Origin: VRUE01 sp963732225
Lineage (GTDB): Bacteria; Actinomycetota; Thermoleophilia; Solirubrobacterales; 70-9
Length of the DNA stretch: 64,000 nt
Assembly: GCA_963732225.1 (NCBI GenBank)
Contig: CAVSYR010000002.1
Coordinates: 806,001-870,000, forward strand
Direction of reading: 5' to 3'
Under the pieces are notes generated by a model that had not been told where the DNA came from, did not search any database, and saw nothing but the letters and a program-made list of their open reading frames with translations. A program made the position numbers and the translations under genes. Positions within the stretch are counted from its first letter, which is position 1. Each line of letters opens with the position of its first letter. Of the stretch, positions 43,079 to 51,328 are shown in pieces.

Positions 43079-43531
43079 CTATTGCTTGCGCTTGAGGACC
43101 AGGATCACGGCCGCGATCGTCGGATCGCGGCCGTCGATCCGGTCCCGGGCCTCGGTCCAGGCAATCGGGCTCGCCGCCTGACCCTCGATCAGCTCGCCGA
43201 GCGCGGCGCCGGGCTGTGGCTGCGCGGCCTCGATCACGAAGGCATCCGGCAGGTCGGGTGGCGGCGCGGCGGCCAGCTCGCGTTGGGTGACCTCCTCGCT
43301 CGCCCGCTCGGCGTTGGACCACCCCTGGCCGAAGGCGAGGTCCGGCCCGTCGAGGTGCGGTCCCTCGAGGATCTTCAGCTTGCTTTCGGCCGGCTGCCAC
43401 TCCTGTTCGCCGAGCTCGACCGGCAGGTCCTCGAGCCACGGTGCGATCACCTCGGTTATCAGTTGCTCGCGGCTGAAGTTGAAGGAGCGGGCATGCCTGA
43501 TGCCGCTGCTGAGCTCAACGTGGAAGGGCAC
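43079..43531 (-). CDS. Conserved hypothetical protein (MPFHVELS type)
   Basis: The 150-residue soluble protein starts MPFHVELSSGIRHARSFNFSREQLITEVIAPWLEDLPVELGEQEWQP and has the segment KLKILEGPHLDGPDLAFGQGWSNAERASEEVTQRELAA. I recognise this pattern from actinobacterial hypothetical proteins without a function. The GTG start lies 6 bases after TATGGT (complement of 43538-43543) and the promoter overlaps that of the divergent HAD gene. Confidence 0.8.
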   Translation of the reverse strand: MPFHVELSSGIRHARSFNFSREQLITEVIAPWLEDLPVELGEQEWQPAESKLKILEGPHLDGPDLAFGQGWSNAERASEEVTQRELAAAPPPDLPDAFVIEAAQPQPGAALGELIEGQAASPIAWTEARDRIDGRDPTIAAVILVLKRKQ

Positions 43532-43537
43532 ACGACA

Positions 43538-43547
43538 ACCATATGCT
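43538..43547. promoter_or_regulatory. Overlapping divergent -10 boxes at the hypothetical/HAD gene pair
   Basis: TATGGT on the minus strand (43538-43543) and TATGCT on the plus strand (43542-43547) share two bases within CATATG. They end 6 and 7 bases from the respective start codons (43531 GTG and 43555 ATG). Third case of this layout in the window. Confidence 0.55.
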
Positions 43548-43554
43548 CACGGCG

Positions 43555-44211
43555 ATGGAGACGCCCCTGCCCGCTGCCGTCGTCTTCGACAACGATGGCC
43601 TCCTGCTCGACACCGAGTCGGTCTGGACCCGCGCCGAGCAGGATCTCTTCGAGCGGCGGAACCGCGAGTTCACCCCGCAGCACAAGCGCGAGCTGGTCGG
43701 CACCTCGGCCGAGATCGCCGGTGGCATCCTCGAGCAGCGCCTCGGCGAGCCCGGCCGCGCCGCCGAGCTGATCGAGGAGCTGAACGAGCTGGTCGTCGCC
43801 GAGCTCGAGCACGGGGTCGAAGCGATGCTGGGGGCGGCGGAGCTGCTGCACCGGCTGAAGCGACGTGGCACACCGATCGGGCTCGTCTCCAACTCACCGC
43901 TGCCCTTCGTCCAGCGCTCGCTGGAGATCGTCGGCTTCGTCGACCACTTCGACGTCGTGCTCAGCGCCCATGAAGTGGCGGCGCCGAAGCCGGCGCCGGA
44001 TCCCTATCTGGAGGCGTGTCGCCGGCTCGGCGTCGAGCCCGGTCCCGACGTGGTCGCGCTCGAGGACTCGCCCACCGGAGTGGCCGCTGCCCGCGCCGCC
44101 GGCCTGACCGTGATCGGGGTTCCTTCTCTAGAGGGAATCGAGTTGGCCGAAGCACACCTGATCGCCGAGTCCCTCTCGGACTCGGTTGTCGCGCAACACC
44201 TGGTGCTTTAG
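43555..44211 (+). CDS. HAD-superfamily phosphatase, beta-phosphoglucomutase-like
   Basis: This 218-residue protein has the HAD nucleophile FDNDGLLLDTES, cap domain, Thr/Ser motif (GLVSNSPLPFV), Lys (AAPKPAPDPY) and the final Asp pair (VALEDSPTGVAAARAAG). It belongs to the subfamily that dephosphorylates sugar phosphates. ATG 43555 is chosen over 43543 because the latter lies inside the -10 box. The stop overlaps the convergent gene by four bases. Confidence 0.92.
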   Translation: METPLPAAVVFDNDGLLLDTESVWTRAEQDLFERRNREFTPQHKRELVGTSAEIAGGILEQRLGEPGRAAELIEELNELVVAELEHGVEAMLGAAELLHRLKRRGTPIGLVSNSPLPFVQRSLEIVGFVDHFDVVLSAHEVAAPKPAPDPYLEACRRLGVEPGPDVVALEDSPTGVAAARAAGLTVIGVPSLEGIELAEAHLIAESLSDSVVAQHLVL

Positions 44212-45077
44212 CTGCCGAGCACGCGGCGGCGGCGCAGGACGCGCTCGGCGGTGGTGAGGAGCTCGCTGAGCGACTGAAGCTGCTCGGCGGCGAGATCTCC
44301 CCGCAGGGCGGCGTTGGCGAGCTCGCCCGCTTCGTGGCGACGACTTGCAAGCGTCGCCATGTCCTCCTCGTGTCCGTCGTCGCTGAGTGCGCCTTTGAGC
44401 TCGACCAAGAGCGCCTCCAGGCCGACTCGGAGCTGCAGTGCCGCCTCCCTGTCACGACCGGCGTCGAGGTCGGCGCGGGCGCGGAGGAGCAGGGTCTCGC
44501 AGGTGTCGAGCTGCTCGCGGCCGCCGAGCACGGCGGCGAGTCGTTGCTGGGGTCGCAGCTCTTCGTCACGCTGGCGGCGGCGTGAGATCGGGCCGAGCCC
44601 GGGGTCGACCTGGTGGGCACTGGTGAAGGCGCCGTCGGCGAGGGCCTCGCCATTGCCGTAGCCGATCCGGATCGCTGTCGCTCGCGCCGGGGTGACCGTC
44701 TGCGGGTAGGGGTCGCCGCTGGCGACCGCCTGTGTGTGCAGGGCCTGGTTGAGCTCGTCTATCCCCCGCTCGACCAGTCGATCGATGCTGTCCTCGTCGG
44801 CGGTGGCTTCCTGCAGCCAGGCAGCGGCCGTCTTATCGTCCTCGAGCTCGTTGAAGGCCAGCACCACCGTTGCCCGCGCCACCGGCAGCTCGGCCGGTGG
44901 TTCGCCGATCTCTGCATCCTTCGGCCGTTTGCGACGCCGGCGGGCCGGGGGAGGGGCACCGAGGGTCTCGATCACGAGTACCTGCTCGCGCTCCCCGTCG
45001 CGGATCAGATAGCGGCCGTCAGCGACCGCCAGGGGCCCGGCGAAATCGAACTGGGTGAATCCGAAGAGGCGGGTCAA
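44208..45077 (-). CDS. Hypothetical protein with central basic patch
   Basis: The 289-residue protein starts with a beta-type region (MTRLFGFTQFDFAGPLAVADGRYLIRDGEREQVLVIETLG), a basic run (PPARRRRKRPKD), a helical section and a C-terminal helix (AEQLQSLSELLTTAERVLRRRRVLGS). The centre has IRIGYGNGEALADGAFTSAHQVDPG. I do not know a named domain; the style is typical of Thermoleophilia-specific conserved proteins. It lies between HAD and the lytic protein gene, and may be transcribed with the latter. Confidence 0.72.
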   Translation of the reverse strand: MTRLFGFTQFDFAGPLAVADGRYLIRDGEREQVLVIETLGAPPPARRRRKRPKDAEIGEPPAELPVARATVVLAFNELEDDKTAAAWLQEATADEDSIDRLVERGIDELNQALHTQAVASGDPYPQTVTPARATAIRIGYGNGEALADGAFTSAHQVDPGLGPISRRRQRDEELRPQQRLAAVLGGREQLDTCETLLLRARADLDAGRDREAALQLRVGLEALLVELKGALSDDGHEEDMATLASRRHEAGELANAALRGDLAAEQLQSLSELLTTAERVLRRRRVLGS

Positions 45078-45099
45078 AGACCCAATCCTGCCGGGGGTC

Positions 45100-47418
45100 T
45101 CAGTCGCCGGCGCCCGCTTTGCCGTTGCCGCCGCCCTTGCCCTTGCCCTGAGTGTCGGGTAGCGCGTAGGGAGACGGCGTCGACGAGACGCGGGGGTTCT
45201 TGATTTCGTCGAGGCGTTTGGTCAGCCGCTGCCACTGGTCCGGTTTGAGCAGCGCGTTGAACTGCTGGTCGAAGGGGCCGGTGATCGGGCGGTAGCCGAT
45301 GTGCACGTGGTCGTAGTGATCGGGCAGGGCGAAGCTGGTTTCACCAGGCAGGTCCTCGAGCGAGATCACCTGGTGGGGGTGCATCGTGCCCTGCAGCTGC
45401 AGGACGTCGCGGATCAGCTGGTCGGTCAGGGTTCCCGGGCCCTGGTGGCCGGTGACGGGCACGCCGTCGATGACGGCGATATCGACCGCGTCGCCGGTGC
45501 TGTGCTCGGAAACGTACCCCGATGAGCTGATGATGCTGTGGCCGCACTTGAGCGAGGTGATCGTCAGCTTGTAGCCCTTGGAGACCAGGTACTCGAGGAC
45601 CGCCAGGACGCGGCGGTCGATCTGGCCGCTGGCGATGTCTTCGCGACCGCATTCGTAGATGTCGAGGGCTTTGTCGGCGAGGACGCGCTGCTGCAGCTCT
45701 TCCTTGGAGAGCAACAGGACGCCGGCGCCGCTGAGGTCTTCGGAGAGTGGGTTCTTACCGTCCGCCCGGTAGATCGCCGTCGCCTCGAGCAGCTTCCAGC
45801 CGTCGAGGATCGGCTTCGGATCGATCTCGGGCGCGCCCCTGCCGGCGGGCCGGATGGCAAAGTTGATGTGGGGGTCGACGCCGTCTTGGGCGGAGCCGAT
45901 CCGGGCGAGGACAGTCCCGGCGATAACCTTCGACCCGACCTTTAGGGTTCCGTCTTCGCTGCTGGTCGGACTGTCGACTTCGGTTGTTTCGCTGCCCTTG
46001 TCGGTGCTGCCGTCCGAGCGGCTCGGAAGTGCCCGCAGGCGCGGCCGCAAGTCTTCACTTTCGACCGGCAGGCGCCGCTCCTTGCCGGTCGGCATCACCA
46101 CGGAGCGGTGCTCGCGCACGATCTGGCCGAGCTCGGCGTAGGTGTAGCGGTTGCCGTAGGCGTCCTGAAGAACCACGTAGTTGCCGAGGCGCGGGGAGCT
46201 GCCCATCTTCTCGATCACGCCGTCGTTGACGGCGACGACTGGTGCTCCCTCAGCGGCGAAGATGTTGATCCCGCGCGGGGTCGGCGAGGAGGAGATGACT
46301 TCGGAGGCGTCGCCGTAGGCTTCTTCGGCGCCCGGGGTGGAGCTCTTCAGCGCTTCGCGGGCGGAGAGATCGTCGGCGTAGCTGGCGTCGGCAGCGACCG
46401 GGAAGTGGGCGCCCTCGGTCAGGCCGGTCAGTGAGCCGACCAGATCAGTCGGCAGCTTGCCGTAGGCGCGGGCGTAGCCGAGCACCTCCTGCACGTACCA
46501 GTCAGCGTGGTTGTAGGAGTAGATCGCTTTGTACAGATCGCTGGAGCCGCCGCTGAGCTTCAGGTAGTGCGCGGCGGCGCAGATCGCGTCGACGGGGTTG
46601 TAGGGGTCCTTCTTGCCGTCGCCATTGGCGTCGAGGCCGAACGCTTCCCAGCTGGAGGGCAGGAACTGCATCCAGCCGATCGCCCCGGCGCTGGAGGGCC
46701 CCATGTTGGTGCCGAAGCCCGACTCGATCTTGTTGATCGAGGCCAACACCTCCCAGGGAATTCCGTACTCGGTCCCGCAGGCCTGGTAGATCGGCAGCAG
46801 GAAGGGCGGGATCTCAAAGGAGTCGATGACGAAGTTGGGAACGCCGATCGGCGCCGGTCCGAAGGGCGCGATCGTCGTCGTCGGGTTTGCTTCCGTCGGC
46901 GTGCCGCCGCTGGAGTACTGAGAGCCGCCGCTGGTCGTGTCCGTCTGCTGCACGCCGGCGGTGGCGCTGGGGGCAGTTGTGCCGGCGCCGGAGTTTTCGC
47001 CGCCACCGCTAACGTCGCCGAGGCTTTCGTTGTGGTGCGCCTTGGCATCGCCGGAGCCGATCGTCGCGCCGGCCTTGAAGCCGCCACCCTGCTTCGGCGC
47101 TTCAACCGGCGTCGGGGCCGCGACGGGCGGAGCTTCGACGCTGCTGTTACTGGTCGGGCCCGCCAGGGGGGCGGTGAATTCCTCGCTGTTGTCTTGCGGC
47201 GATTCGCAGTTGGGGTCTTCCATGTCGACCAGGCCGTCGCCGTCGTCGTCGACTTCGTTGGAGCAGGCCGGCAGCGTCGTGGCCGGTGCGATCGTCAGCG
47301 GCGTCGTCGCTTCCCCCGACGTGGTCGAGAGTTCGTCCGCGCCGGCGAAGCCGACTCCGAGCGCCGTGACGACGCCAAAGCTGGCCAGAGCGATGATCAG
47401 TGCAAGCTTGTTTCTCAT
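45100..47418 (-). CDS. Large secreted cell-wall lytic protein (SLT + degenerate M23 + C-terminal D-Ala-peptidase-like)
   Basis: From ATG 47418 it has 772 residues. Order: signal peptide; Cys/Asp-rich motif CSNEVDDDGDGLVDMEDPNC (52-71), seen in many Solirubrobacterales surface proteins; disordered Pro/Thr/Gly tract; lytic transglycosylase domain near 200-330 (PWEVLASINKIESGFGTN, GAIGWMQFLPSSWEAFGLD); an M23-like barrel near 395-545 in which the zinc His are missing (RGINIFAAEGAPVVAVNDG, YTYAELG); and a C-terminal domain with SSGYVSEHSTGDAVDIAV...DHVHIGY, resembling M15/VanY. GAA codons prevail. It probably remodels peptidoglycan. Confidence 0.87.
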   Translation of the reverse strand: MRNKLALIIALASFGVVTALGVGFAGADELSTTSGEATTPLTIAPATTLPACSNEVDDDGDGLVDMEDPNCESPQDNSEEFTAPLAGPTSNSSVEAPPVAAPTPVEAPKQGGGFKAGATIGSGDAKAHHNESLGDVSGGGENSGAGTTAPSATAGVQQTDTTSGGSQYSSGGTPTEANPTTTIAPFGPAPIGVPNFVIDSFEIPPFLLPIYQACGTEYGIPWEVLASINKIESGFGTNMGPSSAGAIGWMQFLPSSWEAFGLDANGDGKKDPYNPVDAICAAAHYLKLSGGSSDLYKAIYSYNHADWYVQEVLGYARAYGKLPTDLVGSLTGLTEGAHFPVAADASYADDLSAREALKSSTPGAEEAYGDASEVISSSPTPRGINIFAAEGAPVVAVNDGVIEKMGSSPRLGNYVVLQDAYGNRYTYAELGQIVREHRSVVMPTGKERRLPVESEDLRPRLRALPSRSDGSTDKGSETTEVDSPTSSEDGTLKVGSKVIAGTVLARIGSAQDGVDPHINFAIRPAGRGAPEIDPKPILDGWKLLEATAIYRADGKNPLSEDLSGAGVLLLSKEELQQRVLADKALDIYECGREDIASGQIDRRVLAVLEYLVSKGYKLTITSLKCGHSIISSSGYVSEHSTGDAVDIAVIDGVPVTGHQGPGTLTDQLIRDVLQLQGTMHPHQVISLEDLPGETSFALPDHYDHVHIGYRPITGPFDQQFNALLKPDQWQRLTKRLDEIKNPRVSSTPSPYALPDTQGKGKGGGNGKAGAGD

Positions 47419-47640
47419 ATGACGGCGCACCTATACCCACTGGGCACGATCGTGCAGCACATGTCGGCCCTCTCCCTGCGCAACAGGCTCGCCCAAGCTA
47501 CTGGCTCGCAAACTGGTGCGCAACGGCCGGCCGCTGCCCCCAACAAGCCCTTAATCAAGGTCTCTTCCATGCCCCAAGCGCAGGAGGATTTCAGTCGAGC
47601 CGGATGCGCCGGTTAAGCTGCTGTCAATGAGGCGGCTGAT

Positions 47641-47979
47641 TTGACCACGAACGCGGATTACGACGACCAGGAGGGCCTGCGCGCACGCAGCGAGCAGGCG
47701 ATCGGCGAGTTTGCCCAGGCACTGCTCGACAGCCAGGTACTCGAGAACGCCGTTGCCGCCGCTTTCGGGGCCCGCGAGAAGGCGCTTGACGCTCAGCACG
47801 CGGCTATGAGCGCGCTCAATCTCCCTTCCGCCGGTGACCTCGAACGCCTCGAGCGGCGGGTTCGCTCGCTTTCGCAGCGCCTCGAAGAGGTTGAGGACCA
47901 GATCGATCGCGTCTCTCGCGATCTCGGCGACATTCGCCGCCGACTCGTCGCCCGCGAGCGGGCTGAGGACGAAGCCTAA
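47641..47979 (+). CDS. Coiled-coil protein, phasin-like
   Basis: This 112-residue protein is almost all helical. The end (LERLERRVRSLSQRLEEVEDQIDRVSRDLGDIRRRLVARERAEDEA) is a clear coiled coil and the centre has AFGAREKALDAQHAAMSALNLPSAGDL. It resembles small coiled-coil proteins and phasins, but no phasin motif is clear. TTG start with GAGG nine bases upstream. Function unknown. Confidence 0.65.
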   Translation: MTTNADYDDQEGLRARSEQAIGEFAQALLDSQVLENAVAAAFGAREKALDAQHAAMSALNLPSAGDLERLERRVRSLSQRLEEVEDQIDRVSRDLGDIRRRLVARERAEDEA

Positions 47980-47988
47980 CCCTCAACC

Positions 47989-48663
47989 TCAGCCTGAGAG
48001 TAGGCCGGCGGCGGCCCTGCCGGCCTTGCGCTCCAGCTCCTCCAAGGTCTCCTTCGCCAGGCTCGCCGCTCCGCGCTCCGCTTCGCTGACGATCAGCAGT
48101 GCGGCAAGCTCGATCTGCAACGAGGCGGCGCGGGCGAGCAGTGGTGCCGTCTGCATATCGATCGCGGCGACACCTGGCGTCACCGCGTGCTCCGCGGGGT
48201 GGGCATCCACGCTCGCGATCGTGACGAGGTTGCCCTCGCCGCCGAGCTCGGACTGAAGTCGTTCGGTCAGCTTGGGGTCGGGTGTCACCGCGGTTCCCGG
48301 CTCGACCCCGAGCGCGGCGGCGCTGCCGCCCTGCGCAATCGCTTCGCGCACGACAAGCAGATCGCCCAGCGCCGCGCCTGCGCCGGTCCCGACGCAGGTC
48401 CCGACCCGCACCGCTCGTTTCACCCCGAGCTCGGCGAGGTCGCCGAGCACCAGCGCCGCGCTAGGTCCACCCATGCCGGTGGCCTGGATGGTCAGCTCGC
48501 CGCCGGTCGCCGTGGCGCCGAAGTAGGCCCAGAGGCCGCGGGCGTGGTTGCTCATCTTCGGTTCCAAGAGCAGCTCCTGGGCGAGCAGCAAGGCCCGGCC
48601 AGGGTCGCCGACCAGCACCGCGTCGGCGGCGATCGGGGCGGTGGGGCGGAGTCGCGAAGGCAC
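47989..48663 (-). CDS. Purine-nucleoside phosphorylase-like protein
   Basis: The 224-residue protein fits the PNP/UDP phosphorylase fold: VLVGDPGRALLLAQ at the start, SNHARGLWAYFG, ATGMGGPSAALVLGDL, VRVGTCVGTGAGAALGDLLVV and AAIDMQTAPLLARAASLQIE. Those are the phosphate-binding and nucleoside-binding parts of DeoD-type enzymes. The usual catalytic SDH appears as SEA, so the acid may be Glu or the substrate may differ. GTG start. Near glnB but in the other direction. Confidence 0.8.
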   Translation of the reverse strand: MPSRLRPTAPIAADAVLVGDPGRALLLAQELLLEPKMSNHARGLWAYFGATATGGELTIQATGMGGPSAALVLGDLAELGVKRAVRVGTCVGTGAGAALGDLLVVREAIAQGGSAAALGVEPGTAVTPDPKLTERLQSELGGEGNLVTIASVDAHPAEHAVTPGVAAIDMQTAPLLARAASLQIELAALLIVSEAERGAASLAKETLEELERKAGRAAAGLLSG

Positions 48664-48759
48664 CCGCCGACCTTATTGACACTCGCGAGAGTGACGGGAC
48701 GCAGATCTTCGCCATCTGTCTAATGCGGTCGAGGCGGTTCTCGGTGGAGGATTAAGCCG

Positions 48760-49128
48760 ATGAAGAAGATCGAGGCCTTCATCCGCCACGAGGCGTTCGA
48801 CCCGATCCGGGCCGAGCTGCTCGACAAGGGCCTGCCCTCGCTCTCGATCCTCGAGGTCAAGGGCTCCGGTCGCCAGCGGGGCGAGGTGGAGCACTACCGG
48901 GGCTCGGCCTTGATGATCAGCGTGCGGCCGAAGTTGAAGTTGGAGGTGGTGGTTGAGGACAAGGACAAGGACTTAGTCGTCGAGACGATCCTCAGACACG
49001 CTCGCACCGGCGAGGTCGGCGACGGCAAGATTTTCGTGCTCCCGGTCGAGGAGGCGATCCGCATCCGCACCGGCGAGGACGGGGAGCCCGTCCTGCAGGC
49101 GCACGAGGAGTCGGAAATCTCGGCCTAA
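48760..49128 (+). CDS. glnB: PII signal-transduction protein lacking the T-loop Tyr51
   Basis: The 122-residue protein is a PII: KKIEAFIRHEAFDPIRAELLDKGLPSLSILEVKGSGRQRGEVEHYRGS, the Lys58 (RPK), and the C-loop RIRTGEDG. Numbering is the same as E. coli GlnB. Position 51, the Tyr that is uridylylated or adenylylated, is Leu (RGSALMISVRPK), while Tyr46 stays. GGAGG precedes the ATG. It senses 2-oxoglutarate/ATP; without Tyr51 it cannot be modified in the usual way. It would act on AmtB or other partners through the T-loop. Confidence 0.95.
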   Translation: MKKIEAFIRHEAFDPIRAELLDKGLPSLSILEVKGSGRQRGEVEHYRGSALMISVRPKLKLEVVVEDKDKDLVVETILRHARTGEVGDGKIFVLPVEEAIRIRTGEDGEPVLQAHEESEISA

Positions 49129-49146
49129 CGCGTAGCCTCGCGGTCG

Positions 49147-50334
49147 GTGGCCGCCGACGAACGGATATCCCTCAGCGAGGCATCGCGACGCTCCGGCGTC
49201 TCGGCCAGCACGCTGAAACGCTGGGCCGAGGAGAAAGTGTTGCCGGTGCGCCGCGGTCGCTGGACCGCCGCAGCGGCGGCCCAGGCCCGCGTCGTCGCGC
49301 GTATGCGCGAGCGCGGTCACTCGCTCGAGGACCTCAAGCGCGCCGGGCGCGAGGGCCGCCTCGCCTTCGGTTTCACCGAGGATCTCTTCCCCCAAGAGGA
49401 GGAGCAGACGACGCTCGAGGAGGTCGCTCGCGAGACCGGGCTCGAGCCCGAGTTGGTCGAGCGCATCCTCGTCATCCTCGGCACCCCGTTGGGTCAGGAG
49501 CGCCTGCTCAGCCCCGAGGACGTGCAGGCGCTGCGCCACTGCGCCCGGGTCCTGGCCGCGGGCTTCCCGCTCGTCGCCTTCCTCCAGCTGGTGCGCGTCT
49601 ACGTCCAGTCGCTGCGGCGGATCGCCGACGCCGAGGTCCGCCTCTTCCACCTCTACGTGCACGAACCGCTGATTCGCGACGGGGTGCCGGAGCTGGAAAT
49701 GGCCGAGGAGATGGGCGAGCTGGCCGGGGACATCCTCCCCTTGGCCGCGCCGCTCACCGATTACCTCCACACCCGTTACCTGCGCTTCTTCCTCGAGCAG
49801 GACGTCGTCGGCCACATGGAGAGCGATCTGGGGATGGCCGAGTCACAGGTGCACCACGTTCCGGTCACCCTCTGCTTCATCGACCTCACCGGCTTCACCC
49901 GCTACACCGAGGAGGAGGGCGACCTGGAGGCGCTCGACGTGGTCGAGAACTTCGTCGCAACGGTGGAGGCGACGCTTCCCCCCGAGGCGACGATCGTCAA
50001 GACGATCGGCGACGAGGTGATGGTCGTCTCGCCGGAGCCGGCTTCGCTGACCGAGTGGGCAGTTGGCCTGATGGGTCGTTTCTCCCAGCGGCCCCAGCCC
50101 CGGGTCGGTATTCACTACGCCCAGGCGGTCTACCGCGACGGTGACTACTTCGGCACCCACGTCAACCTCGCCCACCGGGTCGTCAACCGCGCCCAGGCCG
50201 GCGAGGTGCTGGTGACCGACCGCGTCGCCGAAGCACTGCGGGGCCGCGGCCTCGGCTGCGACCCGATCGGCGAGGTCACCCTCAGGGGCTTCCCGACGCC
50301 GACCCCGCTCTTCGTGGTCCGCGCCGCCGACTGA
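49147..50334 (+). CDS. MerR-like HTH fused to class III adenylate/guanylate cyclase
   Basis: The 395-residue protein has a MerR-type DNA-binding domain at residues 7-65 (ISLSEASRRSGVSASTLKRWAEEKVLPV), a helical middle (80-230) and a class III cyclase domain to the end. All catalytic residues are visible: metal Asp246 (FIDLTGFT) and Asp289 (IGDEVMVV), Lys285, Asn340 and Arg344. A TAGCCT box ends 8 bases before the GTG. A cyclase joined to a DNA-binding head could couple cyclic nucleotide production to gene control. Next gene is tilS. Confidence 0.88.
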   Translation: MAADERISLSEASRRSGVSASTLKRWAEEKVLPVRRGRWTAAAAAQARVVARMRERGHSLEDLKRAGREGRLAFGFTEDLFPQEEEQTTLEEVARETGLEPELVERILVILGTPLGQERLLSPEDVQALRHCARVLAAGFPLVAFLQLVRVYVQSLRRIADAEVRLFHLYVHEPLIRDGVPELEMAEEMGELAGDILPLAAPLTDYLHTRYLRFFLEQDVVGHMESDLGMAESQVHHVPVTLCFIDLTGFTRYTEEEGDLEALDVVENFVATVEATLPPEATIVKTIGDEVMVVSPEPASLTEWAVGLMGRFSQRPQPRVGIHYAQAVYRDGDYFGTHVNLAHRVVNRAQAGEVLVTDRVAEALRGRGLGCDPIGEVTLRGFPTPTPLFVVRAAD

Positions 50335-50356
50335 CCTTCCGCGCGACACTTAGGAA

Positions 50357-51292
50357 ATGGAAAGCGAGCAGATGCTCGATGCGGTTCGCGAGGGCGGGCT
50401 GCTGCCGGCGGATACGCCGTTGGTGGCGATGCTCTCCGGTGGTCGCGACTCGGTCTGCCTGCTCGACCTTGCGATCCGCCTGCTCGGCGCTGACGCGGTC
50501 ACCGCGGTCCACGTCAACTATGGACTGCGAGACGACTCCGACGCCGACGAGGAGCACTGCGCGGCGCTGTGCTCGCGGCTTGGGGTCGAGCTCGAGCTCG
50601 AGCGGCCGCGCCGCCCCGAGGGACCGGGCAACCTGCAGTCGTGGGCGCGCGACACCCGCTACGCGGCGGCGGCCCAGCTGGCGCTCGGCCAGGGGGCGCT
50701 GATCGCCACCGGGCATACCGCCGACGATCAGGTCGAGACGATCCTCTACCGGCTCGCCTCCTCACCCAGTCGCAGGGCGCTGCTGGGGATGCGCAAACGG
50801 GACGGCAGCTTGGTGCGCCCGCTGCTGGGCTTCACCCGGGTGCAGACGACTACCTACTGCGAAGAGCGCGGGCTCGAGTGGCGCGACGATCCGAGCAACG
50901 CCGAAGGCGGCTACGCCCGCAACCGCGTCCGCCACGGTCTCGCCGCGGCGCTTGCCGAAGTTCACCCGGCCGCCGCGCGCAACGTCCTGCGCACGGCCGA
51001 CCTGTTGCGCGACGAGGCCGAGGTGCTCGACTCGCTCGTCGACGCCGAGCTCGGTGCGAACGGATCGGGGCGCGGCACGATCGAGCTGAGCCGCTTGGCC
51101 GAGCTGCCGTCGGCCCTGCGCCGCCTCGTCGTCCAGCGCCTCGCCGATCGTGCCGCCGGGCGACCCGTGCCGGGTGCCGCGAACCACGCCGATCAGGTCG
51201 CGGCGCTGCGCCGCACCGGCACCGCGATGCTCGATCTTGGCGGCGGCGTGCGCGCCGTGGTCGAGCGCGGCGTGCTGCACGCCGAACGCTGA
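50357..51292 (+). CDS. tilS: tRNA(Ile)-lysidine synthase
   Basis: This 311-residue enzyme modifies C34 of tRNAIle(CAU) to lysidine. The PP-loop appears as LSGGRDSVCLLDLA, with HVNYGLRDDSDADEEHC and the ATGHTADDQVETIL motif, and NRVRHGLAAAL. The length matches the short actinobacterial form without the C-terminal domains. It starts the conserved tilS-hpt-ftsH block. Confidence 0.94.
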   Translation: MESEQMLDAVREGGLLPADTPLVAMLSGGRDSVCLLDLAIRLLGADAVTAVHVNYGLRDDSDADEEHCAALCSRLGVELELERPRRPEGPGNLQSWARDTRYAAAAQLALGQGALIATGHTADDQVETILYRLASSPSRRALLGMRKRDGSLVRPLLGFTRVQTTTYCEERGLEWRDDPSNAEGGYARNRVRHGLAAALAEVHPAAARNVLRTADLLRDEAEVLDSLVDAELGANGSGRGTIELSRLAELPSALRRLVVQRLADRAAGRPVPGAANHADQVAALRRTGTAMLDLGGGVRAVVERGVLHAER

Positions 51293-51328
51293 CATCCGCG
51301 AGCGCCCGCTCTATCTAGACTGCGCCGC

